From: Clostridiales bacterium
Lineage (GTDB): Bacteria > Bacillota > Clostridia > Christensenellales > Aristaeellaceae
DNA length: 32,550 bases
Direction: 5' to 3'
Assembly (NCBI GenBank): GCA_004556985.1
Contig: SFFC01000011.1
Span: 1-32,550 of the forward strand
Shown: positions 25,650-31,620 of the stretch, one piece after another
Layout of the letters: every line of letters starts with the position of its first letter
Position numbering within the stretch: position 1 is the stretch's first letter
Made by a program: the position numbers and the translations under genes
Notes under the pieces: generated by a model
Database searches by the model: none
Told to the model about the DNA's origin: nothing
What the model saw: only the letters and a program-made list of their open reading frames with translations

Positions 25650-25871
25650 TCATCCGTGAAATCTGCGCTGCCTGCGCGACGCCATCACGGCGCAGAGCGC
25701 CTGTACTCGAAATGCTGCTTCTCCATTTGCTTTGCATCGCTGTACCCATTCATGTCCTGAAGTGCGGCTACCATCCAAGTGTCTGACGGCCTCGCTCTGA
25801 CTCATGCGTCCCTCCGCGCAATCTTTGGCCGCTCTTGCTCCCTCTTTTGCCTTCGCTTTTTCTTTGAACAT
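25650..25871 (-). pseudogene. IS3-family OrfA (DNA-binding transposase subunit) remnant
   Basis: 73 codons, ATG at 25871. A charged Lys/Ala start, then a helix-turn-helix with the order E-A-x-R-x-L-x(3)-R-x(5)-W-V-x(6)-G-E-A, the usual OrfA pattern but with substitutions in the turn (DGS instead of GVS). It is truncated at the C-terminus relative to the usual 90-100 residues or more and lacks OrfB, so it cannot encode an active transposase. Confidence 0.55.
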
Positions 25872-25934
25872 AATAATACTTTCATTATAATGAACGGTGC
25901 TTTATTTCACTGCCTCTCATAAAGGGAGCATACA
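25650..25934 (-). mobile_element. Left end of an IS3/IS150-like element, degraded
   Basis: A probable terminal sequence starting TGTATGCTCCCTTTATGAGA lies at 25934-25915 (minus). It resembles IS150-subgroup ends: begins with TG, a C-run then TTTAT, partly self-complementary. About 60 bp inside begins a reading frame (25871-25650) whose residues 24-53 (SQSEAVRHLDG to KANGEAAF) match the helix-turn-helix of IS3-family OrfA proteins. After that helix the protein diverges and stops at 73 aa. There is no OrfB with a DDE domain and no right end before gerW. Only the left end remains. Confidence 0.6.
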
Positions 25935-25965
25935 TGTGGATGCCGCCCGTCACCAGCACGATCAA
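25885..25965 (-). pseudogene. Start of cobU (adenosylcobinamide kinase) cut by the IS element
   Basis: TTG at 25965 overlaps the previous stop as TTGA, with GGAGGG 6 nt upstream. The first residues read (M)IVLVTGG, the usual start of CobU/CobP, whose P-loop continues GG-x-x-SGKS. Here the frame turns into IS sequence after about ten codons and stops at 25885. So the gene was probably disrupted inside its Walker A motif. The match is short and rests partly on the cobalamin-riboswitch context; a chance resemblance remains possible. Confidence 0.5.
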
Positions 25966-26078
25966 GCCTGTCCCTCCTGCAGCGTATATGCGTCCATGCC
26001 CAACTGGTCAAATATGTGCCTGCCGTGGTACACCGCCAGCGCCATGTCGAGAAGCGGCAGCAGCGCGCCCGCTCTCAT
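25962..26078 (-). CDS. 38-residue ORF in the cobalamin operon
   Basis: ATG at 26078, five bases after the stop of the Cys-rich protein gene; GGAGGG lies 11 nt upstream. The peptide is amphipathic, not strongly hydrophobic, with an LLPLLDMALAVYHGR helix and an acidic end. It is not a family I recognise. The tight packing (5-bp gap before, 4-bp overlap with the next frame) argues that it is or was translated. Confidence 0.45.
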   Translation of the reverse strand: MRAGALLPLLDMALAVYHGRHIFDQLGMDAYTLQEGQA

Positions 26079-26082
26079 GCGC

Positions 26083-26367
26083 TCATACGCCCTCCTCGTC
26101 CATGCGCCGCACGACCTTCATGATGTCGCCGTAGCGCGCAAGAAGTCTGTCGTAGTTTTCCGGACTGTGCGGAAACGTGCAGGCCTTGCAGTCCTTGACA
26201 CCGCGCTCGTTATAGACATAACCGCCGCCGCACGCCCTGCCCAGCGCATAGAGCGGGCAGTAGCAGAACAGGCAGTTGAATGGCTTCCCCTCCATACCCG
26301 CGTGGCAGGGGAAGTACGCGCAGTCCCGGTTTTCAAAGAAACGGCTGCTGCTTCGGGGGTTCTCCAT
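26083..26367 (-). CDS. Cysteine-rich small-domain protein (PF04071 type)
   Basis: 94 aa. The order ENRDCAYFPCH...FNCLFCYCPLY...CGGGY...GVKDCKACTFPH matches the Cys-rich small domain found in or beside cobalamin biosynthesis genes of Clostridia and methanogens. Eight cysteines (16, 21, 32, 35, 37, 46, 60, 63) and H22/H67 could bind metal or an Fe-S cluster; the biochemical role is unknown. The start at 26367 is preferred, with AGGAGG 10 nt upstream; the ATG at 26376 sits right against the Shine-Dalgarno. It is behind the cobalamin riboswitch, which supports a B12- or cobalt-linked role. Confidence 0.88.
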   Translation of the reverse strand: MENPRSSSRFFENRDCAYFPCHAGMEGKPFNCLFCYCPLYALGRACGGGYVYNERGVKDCKACTFPHSPENYDRLLARYGDIMKVVRRMDEEGV

Positions 26368-26383
26368 ACCGATCATTCCTCCT

Positions 26384-26494
26384 TCACATCATCAGCGTGG
26401 TGGCGCAGATCGCCGCCATCATAAGCAGGCTTGCCGCAATCATCAGGCGCACGGCGCGCGCGATGTCCGCCCAGATATTTCCCACGTGTTTCAC
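26384..26494 (-). CDS. 36-residue membrane microprotein, first gene after the cobalamin riboswitch
   Basis: GTG at 26494, stop at 26384, just before the Shine-Dalgarno of the Cys-rich gene. The N-terminal 16 residues are polar with Arg (KHVGNIWADIARAVR); the rest is one hydrophobic helix of about 20 residues ending MM, so it looks like an N-in single-pass membrane peptide. GAGG is 10 nt upstream. I know no named family. The riboswitch context suggests a small subunit of a cobalt or corrinoid uptake system, but that is inference only. Confidence 0.5.
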   Translation of the reverse strand: MKHVGNIWADIARAVRLMIAASLLMMAAICATTLMM

Positions 26495-26550
26495 CCCAGC
26501 ATTGCCTCATAATCCGCTGATGGGACAGGCGATCCATACAGACGCCGCCG

Positions 26551-26583
26551 CAAAAAATATGCCTGCCTTTCAAAAAAGCAGAC
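26551..26583 (-). terminator. Riboswitch expression-platform terminator
   Basis: GTCTGC/GCAGGC stem (one G-U pair) with a short loop, followed by ATATTTTTTGC on the minus strand. It stands between the aptamer and the first ORF, where premature termination would act. Confidence 0.6.
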
Positions 26584-26664
26584 GCCGGACATACGCAAAC
26601 AAAGTCATTTGGGGGTTCTCTCTGGCGACCCGCTTTCCTCGGAAGCTGTGCACCGGATTGCTCA

Positions 26665-26828
26665 GCAGGTTTCCTGACTCGCGGATCGGCAAGCAGCTGT
26701 GCCTTCTCATGCGTCTGGTACAATGGATTTTGCAGCCGCTCTCCCCGCTCACAGGGACCGGATCGTTCAGGCCTCGCACCTGATTCCCTATTACCCGGGC
26801 AGCGTTGTTCCTCCGACATTGAACCTGC
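26665..26828 (-). promoter_or_regulatory. Cobalamin riboswitch aptamer
   Basis: On the minus strand the B12 box reads AGTCAGGAAACCTGCT (26679-26664). P1 closes as GCAGGTT (26828-26822) with AACCTGC (26671-26665), spanning about 164 nt. Other core parts are present: GGGAATCAGGTGCGAG with CCTG, the GTCCC arm, GAGAAGG, and GATCCGCGAG before the B12 box. The CCCGCNACUG-like segment of class I aptamers is not obvious, so it may be a class II or variant form. Its ligand is adenosyl- or another cobalamin; binding should reduce expression of the downstream genes. Confidence 0.85.
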
Positions 26829-26865
26829 CCAGCACTGAGCATCCTTTTGTTGATTTTTCGAACAT

Positions 26866-26894
26866 AGTGTAGCCGATTTGAATGAAGAAGTCAA
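26866..26894 (-). promoter_or_regulatory. Promoter of the riboswitch operon
   Basis: TTGACT, 17-bp spacer, TACACT on the minus strand, about 30 bp before the aptamer. Confidence 0.82.
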
Positions 26895-27064
26895 TCTGCC
26901 GCCGCCAAATGATGGACATTTCGGTTCTGTGAACCGCGCAGGGCATCCCCGTGTGAACGGATACCGGTGATTGACAGATCGCAGTAAAGAGAACCCGCTG
27001 CGTCGCCAGCAAGCCCTCTGCGCATTGTCTTTTGATTGTGCGTTTATGCCATGATGTCAGCAGC

Positions 27065-27487
27065 TTATGCGCTGAGCGCCGCCCCCAGCGCACGGCACTG
27101 CTCCAGCACATCGTCATCCGGCGCTTCATGCGCCAACACGCTCTCCGCCGCCAGCGTGATGCCCGCGCCCGCGCAGCGTTCCTCCCAGCTGCGCATCCAT
27201 TCGCCGTCGCCCCAGCCATAGGAGCCAAACAACGCGATACGCTTACCGCCCAGTTTGGGCTCGCAGGCGGCAAACATCGGCTCAAACTCGCCTTCCTCAA
27301 GCGCTTCGGCGCCCATCGCCGGGCAACCGAAGGCGATTGCGTCGAAGTCATTTGCCTTGCTCTCGTCAAACTCTCCGCTGGTGAAAAGCAATACCTCAGC
27401 CCCTGCGCTCCTCGCGCCGTCGCAGACAGCGCCCGCCATCGCCTCCGTGTTGCCGGTACCGCTCCAGTAAACCACTGCAATCTTCAT
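27065..27487 (-). CDS. Flavodoxin (short-chain)
   Basis: 140 aa, FMN-binding one- or two-electron carrier that replaces ferredoxin under iron shortage. FMN phosphate loop SGTGNTE at 9-15; aromatic FMN loops near FGCPAMGAE (about 53-61) and GSYGWGDGEWM (about 88-98), both typical of clostridial flavodoxins. It follows the DUF3793 gene by 28 bp and shares its promoter and dyad, so expression should follow iron or metal status. A GGAGAT-like site lies just before the ATG. The 26895-27064 stretch downstream holds nothing I recognise. Confidence 0.93.
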   Translation of the reverse strand: MKIAVVYWSGTGNTEAMAGAVCDGARSAGAEVLLFTSGEFDESKANDFDAIAFGCPAMGAEALEEGEFEPMFAACEPKLGGKRIALFGSYGWGDGEWMRSWEERCAGAGITLAAESVLAHEAPDDDVLEQCRALGAALSA

Positions 27488-27515
27488 ATCTCCATCCTTC
27501 TTTCTTTTATGGATT

Positions 27516-28064
27516 TCAAACGGCCACAGTCAGCCGCTCGATGGCTTTTCCCTGCGCGTATTGGCGCAGATAGATGTTTGTGCAGTGCTCATACTGCGTA
27601 AACAGACGCTGCGCGCGTTCGACATCGCTGTACACCTTCCAGCAGCCCACGCACTTCGCATCCTCCCGCTTCCTGATGAAACCCGCCACATCCTCCGGCG
27701 GATACCCGAGAAACAGGCCGATTTCATGCGGAAATTCCTCCGATGTCCTGAGCCTTTCCCACAGGCGCTTCAGGCAGCCGTCAGGATTTCCGCTGGGATA
27801 ATCCATCTCCGCCAATATGCTTCTGGCATACTCATCCTTCAAATCCTGCGCCAGCTTCCGAGGTCTGTACACATACACCAGACATGCTCCGTTCCTGCGT
27901 CGCAGCAGCAGTGTGCGCAATCCCTTGCAGCAGAGTCTCCGGTTCAGCTCGCGAACGCCACGGAGCACATTCTCCTCGGACTCGCACGGACAGGAGAACA
28001 GGCTCCCCGTCTTGATCGAGGCCAGCGTCGGTGCGCAATGGCGGATCACCATTTCATCCGGCAC
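27516..28064 (-). CDS. DUF3793-family protein
   Basis: 182 aa, function unknown. The family signature FPHEIGLFLGYPPEDV is at residues about 111-126, followed by CVGCWKVYSDVERAQ and a Cys-x-Tyr-rich end. The N-terminal region contains CPC and several Arg-rich strands. Such proteins are common in anaerobic Clostridia next to ferrous-iron transport and flavodoxin genes; that association is from memory. It starts with GTG at 28064 (AGGA 7 nt upstream), with an ATG four codons later. It is the first gene behind the AGTTAG-N6-CTAACT operator. Confidence 0.85.
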   Translation of the reverse strand: MPDEMVIRHCAPTLASIKTGSLFSCPCESEENVLRGVRELNRRLCCKGLRTLLLRRRNGACLVYVYRPRKLAQDLKDEYARSILAEMDYPSGNPDGCLKRLWERLRTSEEFPHEIGLFLGYPPEDVAGFIRKREDAKCVGCWKVYSDVERAQRLFTQYEHCTNIYLRQYAQGKAIERLTVAV

Positions 28065-28161
28065 GGTATCATCCTTTCCATAAGAAGTTTGTATATACTA
28101 ACCATTGACGACGAAGACCGCCGCTCTCCTGCGTCCTGAAGAGCGGCGGAGATCCTTATAA

Positions 28162-28179
28162 AGTTAGTTTTGTCTAACT
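28162..28179 (-). promoter_or_regulatory. Operator-like dyad at the DUF3793 transcription start
   Basis: AGTTAG-TTTTGT-CTAACT, a perfect 6+6+6 palindrome directly after the -10 box. The same arms occur at 31426-31447. The half-site resembles DtxR/MntR-type boxes (TTAG...CTAA); a TetR-type repressor is an alternative. Confidence 0.6.
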
Positions 28180-28185
28180 GTTGAC

Positions 28186-28214
28186 AATATACCATAGACC
28201 AAAGAGCCTGTCAA
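28186..28214 (-). promoter_or_regulatory. Promoter of the DUF3793-flavodoxin operon
   Basis: TTGACA, 17-bp spacer, TATATT on the minus strand. Confidence 0.85.
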
Positions 28215-28333
28215 GAGGTTTTTTCCATTTTTCGTAGTCCCTGCGCTTGCTCCAACTCGCTTGCCATTCAGCACAAATCCGGCGCAGAAAAGCACGGCCT
28301 CCTCCGGCATCGCCCAAAATACTTTTCCCTTAC

Positions 28334-28377
28334 AAAAATGTGGGGATAAGCGTCAACATGAAACGCTTATCCCCACA
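28334..28377 (-). terminator. Intrinsic terminator of the ferritin gene
   Basis: Perfect 14-bp stem TGTGGGGATAAGCG/CGCTTATCCCCACA with 11-nt loop, followed by TTTTTG on the minus strand. Confidence 0.95.
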
Positions 28378-28414
28378 AGCTGTTTTCGGTTTGATTTCTT
28401 CACATCCTGGCTGC

Positions 28415-28924
28415 TCACAGAACCAGCGAGGGCGCAGAATACACGCGCGCGGCCAGCTCGCTGTTGAGCATATACAGGCTTCTCGCGTCATTGCCGAAGA
28501 GCTCCATCTTCGTAATCAGATCGCCCGAGTTCTTCTCCTCCTCGCCCTGCTCCTTGATGAACCAGTCGAGGAACTGGGTCGTCCGGTAATCGTTGACCTT
28601 CTGCGCCTGCGCGTAGATCGCATTGATCAGCGAGGTCACATACTGCTCATGCTCCAGCCCGGCCCTGAGCGGATCCATCAGCGTCTCAAAGGTCTTGTCC
28701 GGCTTGGCAATCGCCTCGAGCGTGACCTTCTCGCCGTTGTTGTGAAGGTACTGGTACATCAGCATGGCGTGATCCTGCTCTTCCTTCGCCTGAATCTCAT
28801 ACCAGTTGGCGAAGCCGTCAAGCCCCTTCTGGGAATAGAAGTTCGCCATATCCAGATACAGATAAGCGGAGTAGAATTCCTTGTTGATCTGGTCGTTCAG
28901 AAGCGCTGAAACCTGCCTGTCCAT
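28415..28924 (-). CDS. Non-heme ferritin
   Basis: 169 aa, iron-storage shell protein with ferroxidase activity. All ferroxidase ligands of the FtnA type can be placed, shifted by one against E. coli FtnA: E16, E49, H52, E93, Q126, E129. Four-helix bundle with NDQINKEFYSAYLYLDMANF at the start. RBS GGAGG is 9 nt from the ATG. Transcribed alone from its own promoter. Confidence 0.95.
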   Translation of the reverse strand: MDRQVSALLNDQINKEFYSAYLYLDMANFYSQKGLDGFANWYEIQAKEEQDHAMLMYQYLHNNGEKVTLEAIAKPDKTFETLMDPLRAGLEHEQYVTSLINAIYAQAQKVNDYRTTQFLDWFIKEQGEEEKNSGDLITKMELFGNDARSLYMLNSELAARVYSAPSLVL

Positions 28925-29290
28925 CTGTTCATTCCTCCGTATCTTTTATTGGAAGGAGAGATCGTTAGCCCCTTCTTACAAATGATTATACCACGCTTCT
29001 GCCGCAAATCAAGTCCCTTTTCCTCTGATTTGCATAACTCGTCACCCACGCTGTCGGGCAATGGGGTTCCGGCAGTCACGCCTGTGGGCGTCATGGCATG
29101 CTTTCCAGCCTTGGAGAAATGATCATCCAACCGGGACACAGTTTTCCCCGTCTTTGGATCGTGAAACCATGCGTTGATCTGCCAGAAGGAAGCCGCGCGG
29201 GCAAAAAGCGTTTACAGCATGGTCTCCGGCAAGCCCTGTATGCTTCCCTTTTCCACGCCGTTTTTCCTTTTTGCATTTTGCCATATCAGA
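28925..29290 (-). other. Gene-free stretch upstream of ferritin with a protein-like remnant
   Basis: The ferritin promoter is at 28985-29012. Upstream, on the minus strand, one frame is open from 29211 into the promoter and reads like real protein (a WQINAWFHDPKTGK stretch, then SRLDDHFSKAGKHAM, then TPLPDSVGDE). It has no start codon with a ribosome binding site, and its end runs through the promoter. It may be the tail of a decayed gene; I cannot name it. 29215-29290 shows nothing clear. Confidence 0.4.
28985..29012 (-). promoter_or_regulatory. Promoter of the ferritin gene
   Basis: TTGATT, 16-bp spacer, TATAAT with extended TG on the minus strand, about 55 bp before the start. Confidence 0.78.
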
Positions 29291-29983
29291 TCACTTCCGC
29301 GGCACCTTCCGGCAGACAAAGCAGGCCATGGCTTCCACGGTTTCCAGTTCCACCTGTTCGTATTGCTTTTCCAGACGCCTCCGCAGGCTCTCCGCCGTTT
29401 CATAGGGCGGCGTAAAAAAGCCTGCAGGCGTGTAGACATGCCGGATCAACCAGTCCGTGCGCCGGTTTTCTCCCTGAATGTAGAAACAGCCGCAGAAGAC
29501 GCCGCCCGGCTGCAAAACCCGGAAGGTCTCCCGGTAAGCCGCTTCCTTGTCGGGAAAGGCGTGAAAACCATTCAGGGACAGCACAAGGTCAAAGCAGCCA
29601 TCGGCAAAGGGCAGCCTGCCCACGTCGCCCCGCTGGAATCGCACATGGTTCAGACCAAGGCTTTCAGCCCTGCGCTGTGCCTGCGCCATCATGTCCGGGG
29701 AGTAGTCCAGGCAGGTGATGTCCGCACGGGGCAGCGTCCTGTAAACCGGCATGGTCAGCACGCCCGTACCCACCGGCACCTCCAGCATCCGCCCGGTGAA
29801 ATCCTCCGGGATGCCGCGCATGGCCCGCTCCAAATACCGGGTGTTTGTCTCCCGATCCATGTTCCACACCAGCTTGCAGACCGCCTTGCCCGGAATCGTG
29901 GAGCAGGTGATCATGCCGTCGTAAAAGGTGGCCTCTTTTCCCAGATTTCGGTAGGCGCTTTGGATTTCATCATGTCGGTTCAT
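29291..29983 (-). CDS. Class I SAM-dependent methyltransferase
   Basis: 230 aa, Rossmann-fold methyltransferase of the UbiE/Methyltransf_11 type. Motif I LEVPVGTGVLT at about 67-77 (one Gly fewer than the usual E-x-G-x-G-x-G), an acidic residue ending strand 2 in TCLDYSPDM, then GDVGRLPFADGCFDLVLSLNGFHAF for motifs II and III. The substrate is unknown. GAGGA lies 6 nt before the ATG, which starts 9 bp after the reductase-like gene. Last gene of the 31.4-29.3 kb operon. Confidence 0.88.
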   Translation of the reverse strand: MNRHDEIQSAYRNLGKEATFYDGMITCSTIPGKAVCKLVWNMDRETNTRYLERAMRGIPEDFTGRMLEVPVGTGVLTMPVYRTLPRADITCLDYSPDMMAQAQRRAESLGLNHVRFQRGDVGRLPFADGCFDLVLSLNGFHAFPDKEAAYRETFRVLQPGGVFCGCFYIQGENRRTDWLIRHVYTPAGFFTPPYETAESLRRRLEKQYEQVELETVEAMACFVCRKVPRK

Positions 29984-29992
29984 GGCTTTTCC

Positions 29993-30919
29993 TCACTCCA
30001 GATATTTCGCAGCCGTCTTTTCCACCTGTTTCCAGCTTTCATAAGGCGCTCCAAGCTCCTCAAAGAACGCCTTCAAATCCCGGTTCAGCGCGCTCATCTC
30101 GTCCACGGCGTTCATGGCGTGATCGCTGACACAGATCCTGCCCAGCGGCGTGGCGCACATCAGCCTGTAAAAGGCATAGCACAGACGGCGATAGGAGGCA
30201 CTTTCGTAGCTTTGATCCGATTCCGGCAGAATGGCGTGCCCACCCTTTTCGATGGCCCGATACCCTTCTATATTGACATCGATCAGCAGGTTCAGATACG
30301 CCCTGTCCCTTTTCAGTCTGCGAAGATCACCATCGGCGTGGTAGCAGGCCAGAGCAGCCGGGAGCACAAACGCCGCATGACAGAGCAGATAATCCTCCAT
30401 ATTCGGCTCGTAGACCACCTTGTAGCCGGTTCCGTCAAAGATCTGATGAATCAGGCCTTCGTTGGAGGGCGCGTCCCTCAGCTGGCCGATGGTGATCTTT
30501 TTCATGTCGATCCCGACAATTCTGTCCGCCTCCCGGTGGCCCGCCGACATGCCAAAGGCAAACAGCACGTTTTTCCCCGGAAGAAGCCCGGCATACTCCC
30601 TCGCCCGCACGTTGTTGCCCACAAGTACGATGGTTTTGCTGCCATTGACGCGGAGCGAATCGAGCATGCCGTCCAGCTGCGTATAGCGCACGACCACAAA
30701 GATCACGTCATAGGTATCCTCCGGCTTCAGCTCCGTAATGACCGGGAGATGACTGACCATGGCCATGGGGCTGAATTTGTTCTTCACGACCAGCCCGTTT
30801 TGCTGAATGGTTTCCGCCCATTTACCCCTGGCCAGCAGGGTCACATCCTTCTTTGCACGAAAGAGGTTGTTGGCCAGATTTCCGCCCAGCACCCCCGCGC
30901 CGTACACCAGAATCCTCAT
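29993..30919 (-). CDS. Ketopantoate reductase-family (PanE/ApbA-like) oxidoreductase
   Basis: 308 aa. N-terminal dinucleotide fold with GAGVLG at 7-12 and an all-helical C-terminal domain, as in 2-dehydropantoate 2-reductase. Where related proteins normally place the catalytic Lys (YLK-x-H-x-A-F-V), this one reads YLLCHAAFV, so the Lys may be lost. There are no pantothenate genes nearby. A role other than pantothenate synthesis is likely. The start at 30919 has GAGGAGG 8 nt upstream; the longer open frame would reach into the preceding gene. Confidence 0.78.
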   Translation of the reverse strand: MRILVYGAGVLGGNLANNLFRAKKDVTLLARGKWAETIQQNGLVVKNKFSPMAMVSHLPVITELKPEDTYDVIFVVVRYTQLDGMLDSLRVNGSKTIVLVGNNVRAREYAGLLPGKNVLFAFGMSAGHREADRIVGIDMKKITIGQLRDAPSNEGLIHQIFDGTGYKVVYEPNMEDYLLCHAAFVLPAALACYHADGDLRRLKRDRAYLNLLIDVNIEGYRAIEKGGHAILPESDQSYESASYRRLCYAFYRLMCATPLGRICVSDHAMNAVDEMSALNRDLKAFFEELGAPYESWKQVEKTAAKYLE

Positions 30920-30932
30920 ATCCCTTTCCTCC

Positions 30933-31351
30933 TCAGAAAAAGCGTTCCCAAAGCAAGCCAAGCCCGGCCTGAACGAGAGAAACCAGCGGAGCCATCACCA
31001 GCGACCAGGCCAGAACCTGCTCCGGGAACGCCAGCCTTTTGAGCCAGTTGCCCAACTGATCGTCCGGATGCCCCTCCGTGCCGGGCACCTGAATGTGGCC
31101 CCCAGCTTTTGCAGCAGACAAATGTCCAGCAGAAACAAGTCTACAAAGCTGAACACCAGCCACTCGACATGGCCCGTCAAAAACAGGGCCTCAAAACCCG
31201 TGACGCCGCTGCTCACAGCGCTGACGGAGCCATAAACCGCCAGGGAAAGCAGCATTCCAAAGTACATCCACAGGTGATGGCGCTTTCTCTCCTCCCGGGT
31301 CTGGGGAACAGGGGCCGCCTTCTGGATGGATTTGGGGTAGCTGCACATCAT
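30933..31351 (-). pseudogene. Small membrane protein, frameshifted
   Basis: Two frames join into one protein. Frame 1 (from 31351) encodes an ERKRHHLW-type charged start and two hydrophobic helices up to DICLLQKLGA; frame 2 continues GGHIQVPGTEGHPDDQ and a third helix ending LLWERFF at 30933. The shift falls in a C5 run (G5 in the mRNA) at 31099-31103, and one extra base restores the frame. The start is unclear. Protein-like sequence (FAAFVVAIDPRIM) continues upstream of 31351 in frame but without a start codon. A 17-codon leader frame (31401-31348) overlaps the ATG as ATGA. Family unknown; first gene of the operon. Confidence 0.6.
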
Positions 31352-31425
31352 AATGCGCGGATCGATTGCAACAACGAACGCAGCGAACAGATTCCCCTCA
31401 TCGCATTTCAGGATTCTAAATCCAT

Positions 31426-31447
31426 ATAGTTAGTATAAGCTAACTAT
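31426..31447 (-). promoter_or_regulatory. Operator-like dyad, second and longer copy
   Basis: ATAGTTAG-TATAAG-CTAACTAT, perfect 8-bp arms with a 6-bp spacer. It shares AGTTAG-N6-CTAACT with the dyad at 28162-28179. It lies about 40 bp downstream of the consensus promoter at 31488-31516. On the minus strand it also contains TATACT, which could be a second -10. Confidence 0.62.
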
Positions 31448-31487
31448 TAGATTAAGAAAAAAGCCACATTCATCAGAAGCCGATTGC

Positions 31488-31516
31488 ATCATAGCACTTA
31501 TGCGTTTTCTTGTCAA
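31488..31516 (-). promoter_or_regulatory. Promoter of the membrane protein/reductase/methyltransferase operon
   Basis: TTGACA, 17-bp spacer, TATGAT on the minus strand. The leader down to 31351 contains the dyad and a 17-codon frame. No other gene lies between here and the DJ-1 gene. Confidence 0.8.
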
Positions 31517-31555
31517 TAAAGCCGTTCCTTTTTTACAAAGAATTTCTCTGCAGGG

Positions 31556-31604
31556 AAAATGAAAGGGCCCCGGTACACAGCTATTGAAGCAGTGTGACCG
31601 GGGC
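31556..31604 (-). terminator. Terminator of the DJ-1/PfpI-family gene
   Basis: GCCCCGGT/ACCGGGGC outer stem plus a CACA/TGTG inner stem, followed by CCTTTCATTTTCC on the minus strand. Confidence 0.75.
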
Positions 31605-31620
31605 GAACCCATGCAATTCC

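Larger units (their letters stand above)
28065..28414 (-). other. DUF3793 leader, promoter and ferritin terminator
   Basis: Gene-free. 28065-28180 is the mRNA leader. It contains a second, imperfect dyad AGTTTG-TATATA-CTAACC (28086-28103) and a perfect 10-bp GC-rich hairpin CCGCCGCTCT/AGAGCGGCGG (28118-28149). 28162-28214 holds the main operator and promoter. 28215-28333 shows nothing I recognise. 28334-28377 is the ferritin terminator. Confidence 0.6.

Noticed and set aside
26791..27480. 229-codon minus-strand frame covering the flavodoxin gene and riboswitch promoter.
   Set aside because: It is out of frame with flavodoxin and crosses the promoter and part of the aptamer; it is a shadow frame.
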